DNA of 43,429 nucleotides from Aestuariicoccus sp032586235 (lineage in GTDB: Bacteria; Pseudomonadota; Alphaproteobacteria; Rhodobacterales; Rhodobacteraceae). The notes beneath the pieces were generated by a model, which was not told the DNA's origin, ran no database searches, and worked only from the letters and a program-made list of their open reading frames with translations. Positions 23,471 to 32,220 of this stretch are shown here, piece after piece. Where the stretch lies: the NCBI RefSeq assembly GCF_032586235.1, contig NZ_JAWHTD010000034.1, forward strand, positions 1 through 43,429, read 5' to 3'. Both the position numbers and the translations under genes were made by a program. Each line of letters opens with the position of its first letter. The first letter of the stretch is position 1.

Positions 23471-23491
23471 AGCTTTCCAGAAGTGTAAGCT
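23471..23491. promoter_or_regulatory. Perfect T-N11-A palindrome, candidate LysR operator
   Basis: AGCTT (23471-23475), 11 bases, then AAGCT (23487-23491): a perfect 5-bp inverted repeat with the exact T-N11-A spacing recognised by LysR-type regulators. It lies between divergent lysR and tctC, about 80 bases before the tctC start. An AT-rich stretch (23490-23520) follows and could hold the tctC promoter. Confidence 0.6.
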
Positions 23492-23571
23492 CTTATTTCT
23501 TTGATTAATTTATTCTTACGGTTATCCTCGTGCAAGCGAGAAAATACCACAGTCTCATGGGAGGAGAACTA

Positions 23572-24549
23572 ATGGGTATCAAACGAGTCGCGTCCATTCT
23601 GGCCGCCGTGGCCGGGGTGTCGGCCACCGCCGCCTTTGCCGAATATCCGGAACGGCCGATCAACATGGTGATCCCCTACGGTGCCGGCGGTGCAACGGAC
23701 ATTTCCGCGCGCACCATCGCCGAGCCGCTGGGCAATGCGGTCGGCAAGGCGCTGGTCATGGCCAATGTCACCGGCGCGGGCGGTGCGACCGGATCGGTCG
23801 CCGTGCAGAATGCCAAACCCGACGGCTACACCATGCTCTTCGCCCGCGTGGGCTCGCATTCGGTGAACCCGGCGATGAAGGCCACGCTGCCCTATACGCT
23901 GGACGATTTCCGCTTTGTGACGGTCTACGAGATCAACCCGGTGGCCTGCGCCGTGAACCCCAGCTCGGGCATCGAATCGATGGACGATCTGCTGGCCAAG
24001 GTCGAAGAGGGCGGCGTGACTTATTCGTCCTCGGGCGTGGGGTCGCTGCTGCATCTGGCGGCGGTCATGGTGCTGAGCGAATTCGGCGTCGAGAACCCGC
24101 TCGAAAAGACCACCCACATCCCGCAGCAGGGCGGGGGTGCGGCGGCGACGGCGGTGCTGAACGGCACGGCGACGTTCCTGTGCACCAACTCGTCAGCGCT
24201 GGCGAGCTTTGTGGCCAACAACCAGCTCAAGCCGCTGATGGTGACCACGGCCGAGCCGGTGCCGGGCTTTGACGCGCCGACGGCGAACGACGTCGGGCAT
24301 CCCGATCTAAACGCGCTTGTCGGCTGGACCGGGATCGCCGGCCCCGCGGGGCTGCCCGACGACGTGGCCGACAAGTGGGGCGCATGGATGGCCGAGGCGA
24401 CCGCGGATGAGGGTTTCCTCGAGAAGATGACCGCGCGCGGCTCGGTGATCGAGCTGATGGACCCGGCCGAGGCCAATGCCTTCATCCAGGCGCAGTACGA
24501 AAAGTTCCGCGCTCTGGTCGACGAACTGGGCATGCGCATCGAAGGCTGA
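23572..24549 (+). CDS. tctC: Tripartite tricarboxylate transporter substrate-binding protein
   Basis: A 325-residue periplasmic binding protein (TctC/Bug family) that captures a carboxylate for the TctAB membrane pump. A signal peptide (1-23, ending ATAAFA) is followed by EYPERPINMVIPYGAGGATDISARTIAEPL, the hallmark Bug-family start whose Gly-Ala-Gly-Gly loop binds a carboxylate. GGGAGGAG (23559-23566) lies 5 bases from the ATG at 23572, better than an in-frame start at 23530. Citrate, tartrate and many other acids are used by the family. Its location suggests it brings in the substrate of the adjacent dehydrogenase/hydro-lyase set. Confidence 0.9.
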   Translation: MGIKRVASILAAVAGVSATAAFAEYPERPINMVIPYGAGGATDISARTIAEPLGNAVGKALVMANVTGAGGATGSVAVQNAKPDGYTMLFARVGSHSVNPAMKATLPYTLDDFRFVTVYEINPVACAVNPSSGIESMDDLLAKVEEGGVTYSSSGVGSLLHLAAVMVLSEFGVENPLEKTTHIPQQGGGAAATAVLNGTATFLCTNSSALASFVANNQLKPLMVTTAEPVPGFDAPTANDVGHPDLNALVGWTGIAGPAGLPDDVADKWGAWMAEATADEGFLEKMTARGSVIELMDPAEANAFIQAQYEKFRALVDELGMRIEG

Positions 24550-24582
24550 ACGGCCCACACGGGTCTTTCATGACAACGGCAA

Positions 24583-24618
24583 GGCGGGGCATGTCCACAA
24601 GGTGTGGCCCGCCTTTTT
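24583..24618 (+). terminator. Intra-operon terminator/attenuator between tctC and tctB
   Basis: GGCGGG (24583-24588) pairs with CCCGCC (24608-24613), enclosing a second perfect stem, CCACA-AGG-TGTGG, next to a 6-base bulge; TTTTT follows (24614-24618). It sits between the tctC stop and the tctB ribosome binding site GGGAGG (24620-24625). Partial termination would let cells make more binding protein than membrane subunits, a common arrangement for transporters. Confidence 0.65.
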
Positions 24619-24634
24619 CGGGAGGCATCCGCAC

Positions 24635-25114
24635 GTGTCCTTCAAGGATCTGAATTTCCGGTTGGGCCTGGTGGCGCTGGCCGGATCGGCGTTTATGACC
24701 TTTTACGCGATCCCCAACTGGGTGTTCAGCCCGTCGAACGTGGGCAACATCGTCCTGTCGCCGACGTTCTGGCCCTATACGCTGGCGGGGTTTCTCGCGC
24801 TGACGGGGCTGGGGCTGTTGCTGAGACCGGCGCATCGCGAGGCAGAGCCCGACGACCACGACGGCGGTGCGGCATCGTGGCTGCGGCTCGCGGGGCTGGC
24901 GGTGATCATGGGCCTGACGATGATCGCGCTGCCGCGGCTGGGCATGGTCTGGACCAGCATGCTGGCCTTTCTGGTCACCGCACTGATGTTCCGCACCCGC
25001 TATCCCAAGACGGCCCTGGTCTGCGCGGTGCTGATCCCGCTGGTGCTTTATGCCTTCTTCGCGCATGTGGCGGGGGTCGCGATCCCGCAGGGCGACTTTG
25101 TGAGGCTGCCATGA
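24635..25114 (+). CDS. tctB: Tripartite tricarboxylate transporter small membrane subunit
   Basis: A 159-residue protein with four transmembrane helices, the usual size and topology of TctB. GGGAGG (24620-24625) lies 9 bases before the GTG at 24635, whose product starts SFKDLNFRLGLV. The alternative longer reading would run through the terminator, so the GTG is chosen. TctB works with TctA in sodium- or proton-driven carboxylate uptake. Its stop overlaps the tctA start (ATGA). Confidence 0.82.
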   Translation: MSFKDLNFRLGLVALAGSAFMTFYAIPNWVFSPSNVGNIVLSPTFWPYTLAGFLALTGLGLLLRPAHREAEPDDHDGGAASWLRLAGLAVIMGLTMIALPRLGMVWTSMLAFLVTALMFRTRYPKTALVCAVLIPLVLYAFFAHVAGVAIPQGDFVRLP

Positions 25115-26613
25115 GTTTCGTCGACAGCATTCTTGCGGGCCTCTCGCTGGTCGGCAACGTCGAGGCGTTTCTGTCGCTCTTCATCGGCATCATCGTCGGC
25201 GTCATCGGCGGCGCGATCCCGGGGCTTTCGGCGACGATGGCGGTGGCGCTGACGCTGCCCTTCACCTTCGCCATGGCCCCGATCAACGGCATCCTGCTGC
25301 TGCTTGGCGTCTACAAGGGCGGCATCTTCGGCGGCTCGATCCCGGCGATCCTGATCAAGACGCCGGGCACGCCCGCGTCGTCGGCCACGATCCTCGACGG
25401 CTATCCGATGGCCGAGAAGGGCGAGGCGGGCAAGGCGCTGGGCATGGCGCTCTGGGCCTCGTGCACGGCCGATTTCGTGTCCAACATGGCGCTGATCGTC
25501 TTCGCGGGCTGGCTTGCGTCCTTTGCGCTGAATTTCGGCCCGCCAGAGTTCTTTGCGCTGATCCTCTTTTCGCTGACCATCATCGCGGGCGTGTCGGGCG
25601 AGAGCCTGCTGCGCGGCGCGCTCTCGGCGATCCTGGGGCTCTTGCTGGCCACGATCGGGCTCGATCTGGTCTACGGCACCAACCGCTTCACCTTCGAAGA
25701 CCCCAACATGATGGGCGGGCTGAATTTCATCGCCGTGCTGATCGGGCTTTTCGCCATCCCCGAGATCATCGCCATGGCCTGGCACCCCGAGGGCCATCTG
25801 GGCAAGGCGCGGTCGCTGGGCAAGGCATGGGTGACGATCCCGGAATACCTGCGCTGCCTGAAATCCATCATCCGCGGCAGCCTGATCGGCGTGTTCCTGG
25901 GCTCGATCCCCGGGATCGGCGCCGCCCCCTCGGCCTTCCTGAGCTATTCCGAGGCGCGGCGCACCTCCAAGAACAAGGACAATTTCGGCAAGGGCGAGAT
26001 CGAGGGCGTGGCCGCGTCCGAGGCGGGCAACAACGGCGTCGCGGGGGCCACGCTGATCCCTCTCTTGGCGCTGGGCGTGCCCGGCGACGTGATCACCGCC
26101 ATTATCATCGGCGCTTTCATGATCCACGGGTTGCAGCCGGGCCCGATGATGTTCGTGCTGAACGTCGACATCATCTATGGCCTCTTCATCGGCCTGATCG
26201 TCAGTTCGTTCTTTCTGTTCATCGTCGGGTCGGTGGCCATTCGCGGCTTTCGGTTCGTCGCGGATATCCCCAAGCGCATCCTGATGCCCGCCGTCCTGAT
26301 CCTCTGCATCTACGGCGTCTTTGCGGTCAACAACAACATCTTCGACGTGGGCGTGATGTTCGTCATGGGCTGGGTCGGCTATGTGATGATGCGCGCGCAT
26401 GTGCCGGCGGCGCCGTTCCTGATCGCCTTCATCCTGGGCCCGCTGCTCGAGGACAACTTCCGCCAGTCGATGCTGATGTCGGGCAGCGATCCGTCGATCC
26501 TGTTCCGGGGGCCGATCACCTGGTTCTTCTGGACGCTGACGGCAATCACGATCTTTGCGATCGTGCGCGGCACGCGGCGAGCGGCTAAGCTGTCGAAAGA
26601 GCTGCAGGGCTGA
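25111..26613 (+). CDS. tctA: Tripartite tricarboxylate transporter large membrane subunit
   Basis: A 500-residue protein with about twelve transmembrane helices. The family block GVIGGAIPGLSATMAVALTLPFTF (about 29-52) and its echo FLGSIPGIGAAPSAFLSYSEARR (about 258-280) are the two symmetric signature regions. GVYKGGIFGGSIPAILIKTPGTPASSATILDGYPMA (about 67-102) is the most conserved TctA stretch. It is the ion-coupled channel of the uptake system. Overlap with tctB confirms co-translation. Confidence 0.93.
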   Translation: MSFVDSILAGLSLVGNVEAFLSLFIGIIVGVIGGAIPGLSATMAVALTLPFTFAMAPINGILLLLGVYKGGIFGGSIPAILIKTPGTPASSATILDGYPMAEKGEAGKALGMALWASCTADFVSNMALIVFAGWLASFALNFGPPEFFALILFSLTIIAGVSGESLLRGALSAILGLLLATIGLDLVYGTNRFTFEDPNMMGGLNFIAVLIGLFAIPEIIAMAWHPEGHLGKARSLGKAWVTIPEYLRCLKSIIRGSLIGVFLGSIPGIGAAPSAFLSYSEARRTSKNKDNFGKGEIEGVAASEAGNNGVAGATLIPLLALGVPGDVITAIIIGAFMIHGLQPGPMMFVLNVDIIYGLFIGLIVSSFFLFIVGSVAIRGFRFVADIPKRILMPAVLILCIYGVFAVNNNIFDVGVMFVMGWVGYVMMRAHVPAAPFLIAFILGPLLEDNFRQSMLMSGSDPSILFRGPITWFFWTLTAITIFAIVRGTRRAAKLSKELQG

Positions 26614-26678
26614 GCCATGGGCCACGGGCGCAACAGGCGGTCCAGAGCAGTGCGCCGCCAAGCACGGCGCGCCGCCCC

Positions 26679-27833
26679 GTGACCGGGGGCGGGCGGCATA
26701 CCATCGCGCGGATCGAGGCCTTTGCCTTTCGCCATCCCATCGACCGGCCGGTCGAGACCTCGTTTGGCCGCATGACCGACCGGCCCGCCGTCTTTCTGCG
26801 CGTGGAAGCCTCCGACGGTGCGTTCGGCTGGGGCGAGGTCTTTGCCAACTGGCCCGCCGCGGGGGCCGAGCACCGGGTCAACCTGCTGGAACGCGACATC
26901 GCCCCGCTGATCGTCGGCGCAACGGTGGGCGCGCCCGAAGAGGTCTTTGACAGCCTGACGCAAAAGACCCGGATCCGCGCACTGCAATGCGGTGAATGGG
27001 GGCCATTCCGGCAGGTGATCGCGGGGATCGACGCGGCGCTCTGGGATCTCAAGGCGCGCGCGGTGGGTCTGCCGCTGCGCAAACTGCTGAACCCCGACGC
27101 CGCAGACTACATGCCCGCCTACGCCAGCGGGATCGCCATCGCGGCGGCGGCGGCAGAGGTGCCCGCCGCGCGCGCCGCCGGGTTCCGGGCCTTCAAGGTC
27201 AAGGTCGGGTTCGACCTGGATCGCGACCTGCGGCTTCTTAGGGATCTGGCCGGAACCCTGCAGCCGGGCGAACGTCTGCTGACCGATGCGAACCAGGCCT
27301 TCGACACCGCGACCGCCCGCCGGTTTTTGCAGGCGACCGAGGATATGGGCCTCGGCTGGCTGGAAGAACCGATCCCCGCCGATGCACCGACCGAGGATTG
27401 GGCGGCTCTGGCCGCGTCGTCGCAGACGCCGCTGGCGGGGGGCGAGAACATCGCGGGCGAAGAGGCCTTCGACGACGCAATCCGCGCCGGGCATCTGCAT
27501 TTCATCCAGCCGGATCTGGCCAAGTGGGGCGGGGTGACGGGCTGTCTGCGCGTGGCCCGCGCGGCCTTGGCGGCGGGGCGGGTCTATTGCCCGCATTTCC
27601 TGGGCGGTGCCATCGGTCTGAGCGCCTCTGCCGAACTGCTGGCGGCCGTGGGCGGCGACGGGATGCTCGAGGTCGACGTGAACCCCAATCCGCTGCGGGA
27701 TGCCTTCGGTTTGCCGGGGATGGACCCCGCCACCGGGCTCTGGTCCGCGACGCCCGATGCGGGCGTCGGCGTCGAGACACTGCCGGAATTGCTGCGCCCC
27801 ATGCTGACCCACGCGGCCTGCGTGACCGGCTAA
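26679..27833 (+). CDS. Mandelate racemase/muconate lactonizing-type enolase-superfamily enzyme
   Basis: A 384-residue (beta/alpha)7-barrel enzyme that removes a proton next to a carboxylate through an enolate held by Mg. Base residues are the Lys173-x-Lys175 pair (FKVKVG), the metal ligands Asp203 (LTDAN), Glu229 (WLEEP) and Glu256 (GGEN), and His306 (YCPHFLGG) with Asp279 (IQPDL). These put it in the mandelate racemase subgroup (acid-sugar dehydratases, racemases). A GTG at 26679 is used, the first start in the frame, directly before the family's first beta strand; no clear ribosome binding site is seen. It lies 65 bases beyond tctA and probably acts on the imported acid. Confidence 0.85.
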   Translation: MTGGGRHTIARIEAFAFRHPIDRPVETSFGRMTDRPAVFLRVEASDGAFGWGEVFANWPAAGAEHRVNLLERDIAPLIVGATVGAPEEVFDSLTQKTRIRALQCGEWGPFRQVIAGIDAALWDLKARAVGLPLRKLLNPDAADYMPAYASGIAIAAAAAEVPAARAAGFRAFKVKVGFDLDRDLRLLRDLAGTLQPGERLLTDANQAFDTATARRFLQATEDMGLGWLEEPIPADAPTEDWAALAASSQTPLAGGENIAGEEAFDDAIRAGHLHFIQPDLAKWGGVTGCLRVARAALAAGRVYCPHFLGGAIGLSASAELLAAVGGDGMLEVDVNPNPLRDAFGLPGMDPATGLWSATPDAGVGVETLPELLRPMLTHAACVTG

Positions 27834-27918
27834 GAGGCCCCGCGCAGGCTTTGACCTCTCGCACGACGCGTTTGACCAAGATCAACGCCGCCGCGCCGCC
27901 ATCCAGAATACTGCGCGC

Positions 27919-30900
27919 ATGGAAGCGTTATTGCTGATATCAGGCATCGCGTTCGTCGCGTTCGTTCTGGTGACGCCATTCGTGGCTTTCAGCGCCTTTC
28001 GGCGCGTGCGCCGGCTGGAAAGATGGGCGGACGATTTTGCGCAGATGGAAACGGCTCTTACCGAACGGGTCGAGCGCCAGCAGGCCCGGTCGGACCGGCT
28101 GGAACAGGAGATCGCAGCGCTTCGGTCCAGGATCGGGCCGCGTCCGGAAGAGGCGGTCGCCCCACCGCCCAGACCCCAGGAAACCCCGGTCACACTCGAG
28201 GAAACGACACCCGCCCCCGCCCCTGTGCCGGTCGAGGCAGAGGATACCGCCGAACCTGCCGCCCCCGAGGAACCCGCACGGGTCGCGGCGTCGAAGATCG
28301 AGACCCCGGCCGATGCCGTGGCCGTCACCGACGCCATCCCGGAGACCCCGCAGGCCGAAACGCCGCCCGTCGCGCCCAAGCCGGAGCCGCCCGAGGAACC
28401 GGTGCCGGAGGCGCCCAAGGAGCCCGCTCCGGAGCCGCTCGTGCCGGACATTGCCGCGTTCGAGAAAGGCGCCGAGATCGCCAAGGCGCCCGCAGGCGCC
28501 TGGACACGCGCGACGCCGCATCCAACGCCGAAACCGAGGAAAACCGAAAAACCCGAGCCGCCCCGGCCTTCGCGCCATCGCGCAGCGTTTTCGGCGCTGC
28601 TTCAGCGCCTCGGCGGCGGCGACACCGATTGGGAAACCCGGATCGGGCAGAACTGGCTGAACATCATCGGCATCGTCATCCTGATCGTCGGCCTGGTTCT
28701 GCTGATCCAGCAGAGCCTGATCCTGCTGGCCCCGTTGGGCAAGATCATGATCGGGGTCGGGGTCGCGCTCGCGCTTATGGCCGCCGGGGCCTATCTGCAA
28801 CGGCGCGCCCGCTACCGGGTCTTTGCCTTCACGCTTGTGGGCGGCGGCTGGGGGCTGCTTTATTTCACCGCCTATGCCGCCCACAACATCGAAGCCGCCC
28901 GGATCATCGACAACGCCTATCTGGGGACGGCCGTGCTTTTGGCCGTGGCGGCGGGGATTTTGGGCCAGTCGTTCCATTACCGGCGGCAGGCGGTGACCGC
29001 GCTGGCCTATGGGCTGGCCTTTCTTGCGCTGCATCTCAGCCCGCTGTCGTTCTATTCGCTCTTGGCGACGGCGATGCTGGCGGGGACCATTCCTTTCGTC
29101 CTGCGGCGCACCGACTGGCGGCAGCTGGGCGTGATTATCGCGGTGGCGAGCTATGCCACCCATGCCCGCTGGCTCTGGGCGACCGAACTGGCGGCGGACG
29201 ACCCCGCGCGCGTGCTGATCCTTGGCGGGCTGGAGGCGAGCCAGGTCTTCTGGGGAAATATCGCCGTGCTGGCGGTCTATTGGGTCATCTTCTGCGCCGC
29301 GGCCATCGCGCACAAGCCCGGCGGCGCGAAGGCGCGCTCTCTCGACGTGGCGACGTCGCTGGTTAATACGGCCGGGTTTATCGGGCTGCTGGGCTGGCAG
29401 GTCGAGACGTACCTGCCGGGCAATCTGCATTACATCGCACCCCCGGCGATCCTGGCCTATGCGGCGACGGCGCTGGTGGATGCGCGCATGGCGCGGCCGG
29501 TGCTGTCTCGTCTGAATGGCACGATCGCGGTTGTGCTCTTTGCCATCGCCATGCCTGTCGCCATCGATGCCGAGGGGCTGAACTGGGGCTGGCTGCCGCC
29601 GTACTGGGCGCTGGGCGGGCTCGTGCTCTGGCAGATCGACTGCCGGTTCGAGCTGCCGCTCTACCGGGTGCAGGGCTATGCGCTGACGGCCCTGGCCGCC
29701 GCCGCCGCGCTGGTCACCAGCCTCGCCCCGGTGCGGCCCTTCGACGGCTGGCTGCTGGTCGTGCTGGGGCTGAGCCCGATCCTGCCGGCGGCGTTGATGC
29801 GCGAATGCATCGACCGCGCGCCCGAGCGTTATGCGGGCGGGGCCGACCGGCTGGTGCGTCTGGCGTCGGTCGCCGTGATGCCGCTGCTGGCCGGTCTGGC
29901 GCTGTGGAAGGCGTTGCCCGAACATGTCGCCGGGCTGGGGATGCTGGCCGTGGCCTACGCGCTGCTCGAGGCGGGCATCCGCACGCGCCGCAGCTATCTG
30001 CGCATCGAGGGCTATCTGCTGGGCGCGGCCGGTCTTCTGACCTTGCTCAACCGCGACCTGGTTCTGCCGCCCCCCGAGGCCGCCGAGGCGGTGCGCGCCG
30101 TTCTGGCGGCGGGCGCGGGTCTGGCCTATCTCGCCGGGCTGCGGATGCGTCATGCGGGCGGCCTGACCGTCAAGGAAACCGCGCTGGCCTGGATCGCGCC
30201 TGTCTTCGCGACTGTCTTCGTCTACGGCGCGGTCTATCAATGGCTGCCGCCCGACGAGGTGCCGGTGGTCTGGGGGTTCTGGGCCATCCTGCTGCTGGAG
30301 GCCGGGCATCGGCTGCACTGGACAGAGTTCCGCGTGCTGTCCTACGCCGCGATGGGCGTCGCGGCCGCGCTGCTCTGCCAACTTATCCTGCAACCGGGCG
30401 TGTCGAGCAACGCGGACCAGGGGATCGCCCAGCCGTGGCTGCTGGCCGGTGCGGTGATCGCGTATCTTTCCGGCGCGAAGATGCGCCACGCCAGCGGCTT
30501 CGGCAAATACGAGCGCGACTTTTCCTGGGTCGGGCCGGGGTTCGCGACCTTCTTCGCCGCCGTCGCCATGCTGCGCTGGCTGCCGCTCGAGCAGGTGGCC
30601 ATCGCCTGGGCGCTCTGGGCGCTGGTGCTGCTGGAGGCCGGTCAGCGCCTGCGCTGGGCCGAACTGCGCTGGCAGGCCGTTGCGCTGTTGGCGGTGGCGG
30701 CGGGGCTCTGTGGCATGACGCAGGCGTCGATCCTGCCCGATGCGCTGGCAGTGGCGCCCTGGACCCACACCGCCATCGTGTCGCTGCTGATGCATGTGGC
30801 GGCCTGGCGCATCGCCTTCCCTTCGGTTGAGTTGCAGCAGGCCGAGCAACGGACGTCGTCGCTGGCGCTGTTCTTTGGCGCGGTGCTCTTCGCTGCAGCG

Positions 30901-32220
30901 GCCTGGACGGCGCTGCCCGCTGGGCTTGTGGCGGCGGCCTGCATCGGCTGGGCGCTGATCTTCGACGAGGCGGGACGGCGGCTGCAAAAGCCGGATGTGC
31001 GGGCGATCGCGTGGGCGATGGCTGGGGCGGCCTTCGTGCTGGCGATGGGCGTGAACGTCTACCGCCTGGTGCCGATGCCGCCGCCTCCCGATCAACTGGC
31101 GCGGATCGGGATGGCGGCGGTTGTCGCCGGGCTTTACGCGCTGCACCCGCGTGTCCGGGGTTGGGCCGGACCGGTCAAGCTGCCGCGCCTCGTGACCGAG
31201 GGTGCATTCCTCAACCTCGGCACGATCCTCTTCGCCTTCGCGCTTTGGCGCGAACTGCCTTCGGTCGCCGTCGCCGTGGCCTGGGCCGCGCTGGCCTTCG
31301 CGCTGATCGAGATCTCCGAGCGGGCCGCGAAACCGGTGCTGGCGCGGCAAGCCCAAGTGCTGATCTTCGCCGCCGCGATCCGGCTTTTCTTCGCCAATTT
31401 CCTCGTCCCCGGAGAGGCCTTCGGCCTGTCGCACCGGTTGCTGACGGTGGGGGCGGTGACCCTGCTGGTCTATTACATGCGCGCGCTCATGGCGGGCGGA
31501 TGGGGCCGGGGGCTGCGGCTTTTGCCGGCGCCTGTGTTTTCGTGGGGAGGGGCGGGGCTGATCGTCGTTCTGGCGCGCTTCGAGGTCGGGCGGGAATATG
31601 CCGTCGCGGTCTGGTCGGCGCTGATCCTGGTGCTGGCGGTGCTGGGCACGCGCTGGCCGGACCGGGATTTCCGCTATCAGGCCTATGCCATCTGCCTTTT
31701 GGTCTTCGGGCGGGCCTGGTCGACCAACGCCTATCTCGAAGGCTCGCTCTGGGGGATGTCCGAACGGGTGGTGACGACGCTGCCGTCGCAGGCCGCGCTG
31801 CTGGTCGTGGTTTTCCTGATCCCGCGGTCCTTCGACGCCGCCCCCTTCGGCGCGCCCGAGACGCGGCTGGGCCGGGTCTTTGCCTTCGCCGACCGGCACG
31901 CGCGGGCGGTGGTGTCGCTGCTCTTCGCCGCGCAGCTGACGCTGCTGGTCTTCTACGAGATGACCATCGACCTCGTTTCCATCGGCTGGGCAGTGTCGGC
32001 GCTGGTGCTGATGCTGATCGGCTTCGTGCTGAACGAACGCAGCCTGCGGCTTTACGGCCTGGCGCTGCTGATGGTCTGCCTGCTCAAGGTTGTCTTCATC
32101 GATCTCGACGGGGTCGAGACCATCTACCGCGTCTTCTCGTTCATCGTGCTTGGGCTGGTGCTGCTGCTGGTGTCGCTGGGCTACAGCCGCTTCCGTGACG
32201 TACTGGGACGGTATCTGTGA
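27919..32220 (+). CDS. Giant DUF2339 polytopic membrane protein
   Basis: A 1,433-residue inner-membrane protein. An N-terminal helix (about 4-28) leads into a coiled region (residues 30-70) and a Pro/Glu/Ala-rich linker (about 72-215). About thirty hydrophobic segments follow (from residue 245 on), the pattern of DUF2339. The segment WETRIGQNWLNIIGIVILIVGLVLLIQ (about 237-263) is the typical start of the conserved part. The function of DUF2339 is unknown. The gene's TGA overlaps the start of the M48 peptidase, so the two proteins are made together and may act together at the envelope. Confidence 0.85.
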   Translation: MEALLLISGIAFVAFVLVTPFVAFSAFRRVRRLERWADDFAQMETALTERVERQQARSDRLEQEIAALRSRIGPRPEEAVAPPPRPQETPVTLEETTPAPAPVPVEAEDTAEPAAPEEPARVAASKIETPADAVAVTDAIPETPQAETPPVAPKPEPPEEPVPEAPKEPAPEPLVPDIAAFEKGAEIAKAPAGAWTRATPHPTPKPRKTEKPEPPRPSRHRAAFSALLQRLGGGDTDWETRIGQNWLNIIGIVILIVGLVLLIQQSLILLAPLGKIMIGVGVALALMAAGAYLQRRARYRVFAFTLVGGGWGLLYFTAYAAHNIEAARIIDNAYLGTAVLLAVAAGILGQSFHYRRQAVTALAYGLAFLALHLSPLSFYSLLATAMLAGTIPFVLRRTDWRQLGVIIAVASYATHARWLWATELAADDPARVLILGGLEASQVFWGNIAVLAVYWVIFCAAAIAHKPGGAKARSLDVATSLVNTAGFIGLLGWQVETYLPGNLHYIAPPAILAYAATALVDARMARPVLSRLNGTIAVVLFAIAMPVAIDAEGLNWGWLPPYWALGGLVLWQIDCRFELPLYRVQGYALTALAAAAALVTSLAPVRPFDGWLLVVLGLSPILPAALMRECIDRAPERYAGGADRLVRLASVAVMPLLAGLALWKALPEHVAGLGMLAVAYALLEAGIRTRRSYLRIEGYLLGAAGLLTLLNRDLVLPPPEAAEAVRAVLAAGAGLAYLAGLRMRHAGGLTVKETALAWIAPVFATVFVYGAVYQWLPPDEVPVVWGFWAILLLEAGHRLHWTEFRVLSYAAMGVAAALLCQLILQPGVSSNADQGIAQPWLLAGAVIAYLSGAKMRHASGFGKYERDFSWVGPGFATFFAAVAMLRWLPLEQVAIAWALWALVLLEAGQRLRWAELRWQAVALLAVAAGLCGMTQASILPDALAVAPWTHTAIVSLLMHVAAWRIAFPSVELQQAEQRTSSLALFFGAVLFAAAAWTALPAGLVAAACIGWALIFDEAGRRLQKPDVRAIAWAMAGAAFVLAMGVNVYRLVPMPPPPDQLARIGMAAVVAGLYALHPRVRGWAGPVKLPRLVTEGAFLNLGTILFAFALWRELPSVAVAVAWAALAFALIEISERAAKPVLARQAQVLIFAAAIRLFFANFLVPGEAFGLSHRLLTVGAVTLLVYYMRALMAGGWGRGLRLLPAPVFSWGGAGLIVVLARFEVGREYAVAVWSALILVLAVLGTRWPDRDFRYQAYAICLLVFGRAWSTNAYLEGSLWGMSERVVTTLPSQAALLVVVFLIPRSFDAAPFGAPETRLGRVFAFADRHARAVVSLLFAAQLTLLVFYEMTIDLVSIGWAVSALVLMLIGFVLNERSLRLYGLALLMVCLLKVVFIDLDGVETIYRVFSFIVLGLVLLLVSLGYSRFRDVLGRYL

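Noticed and set aside
25048..26661. A 537-codon minus-strand frame opposite tctA
   Set aside because: Antisense mirror; tctA is unmistakable.
26617..26678. ATG at 26617 as a start for the enolase-superfamily gene
   Set aside because: It is in another frame from the barrel protein; the GTG at 26679 is the first start in the correct frame.
27940..31899. A 1,319-codon open frame on the minus strand
   Set aside because: It lies antisense to the DUF2339 gene and is His/Arg/Gln/Pro-rich, the typical mirror of a GC-rich gene; the plus-strand frame has membrane helices and known family features.
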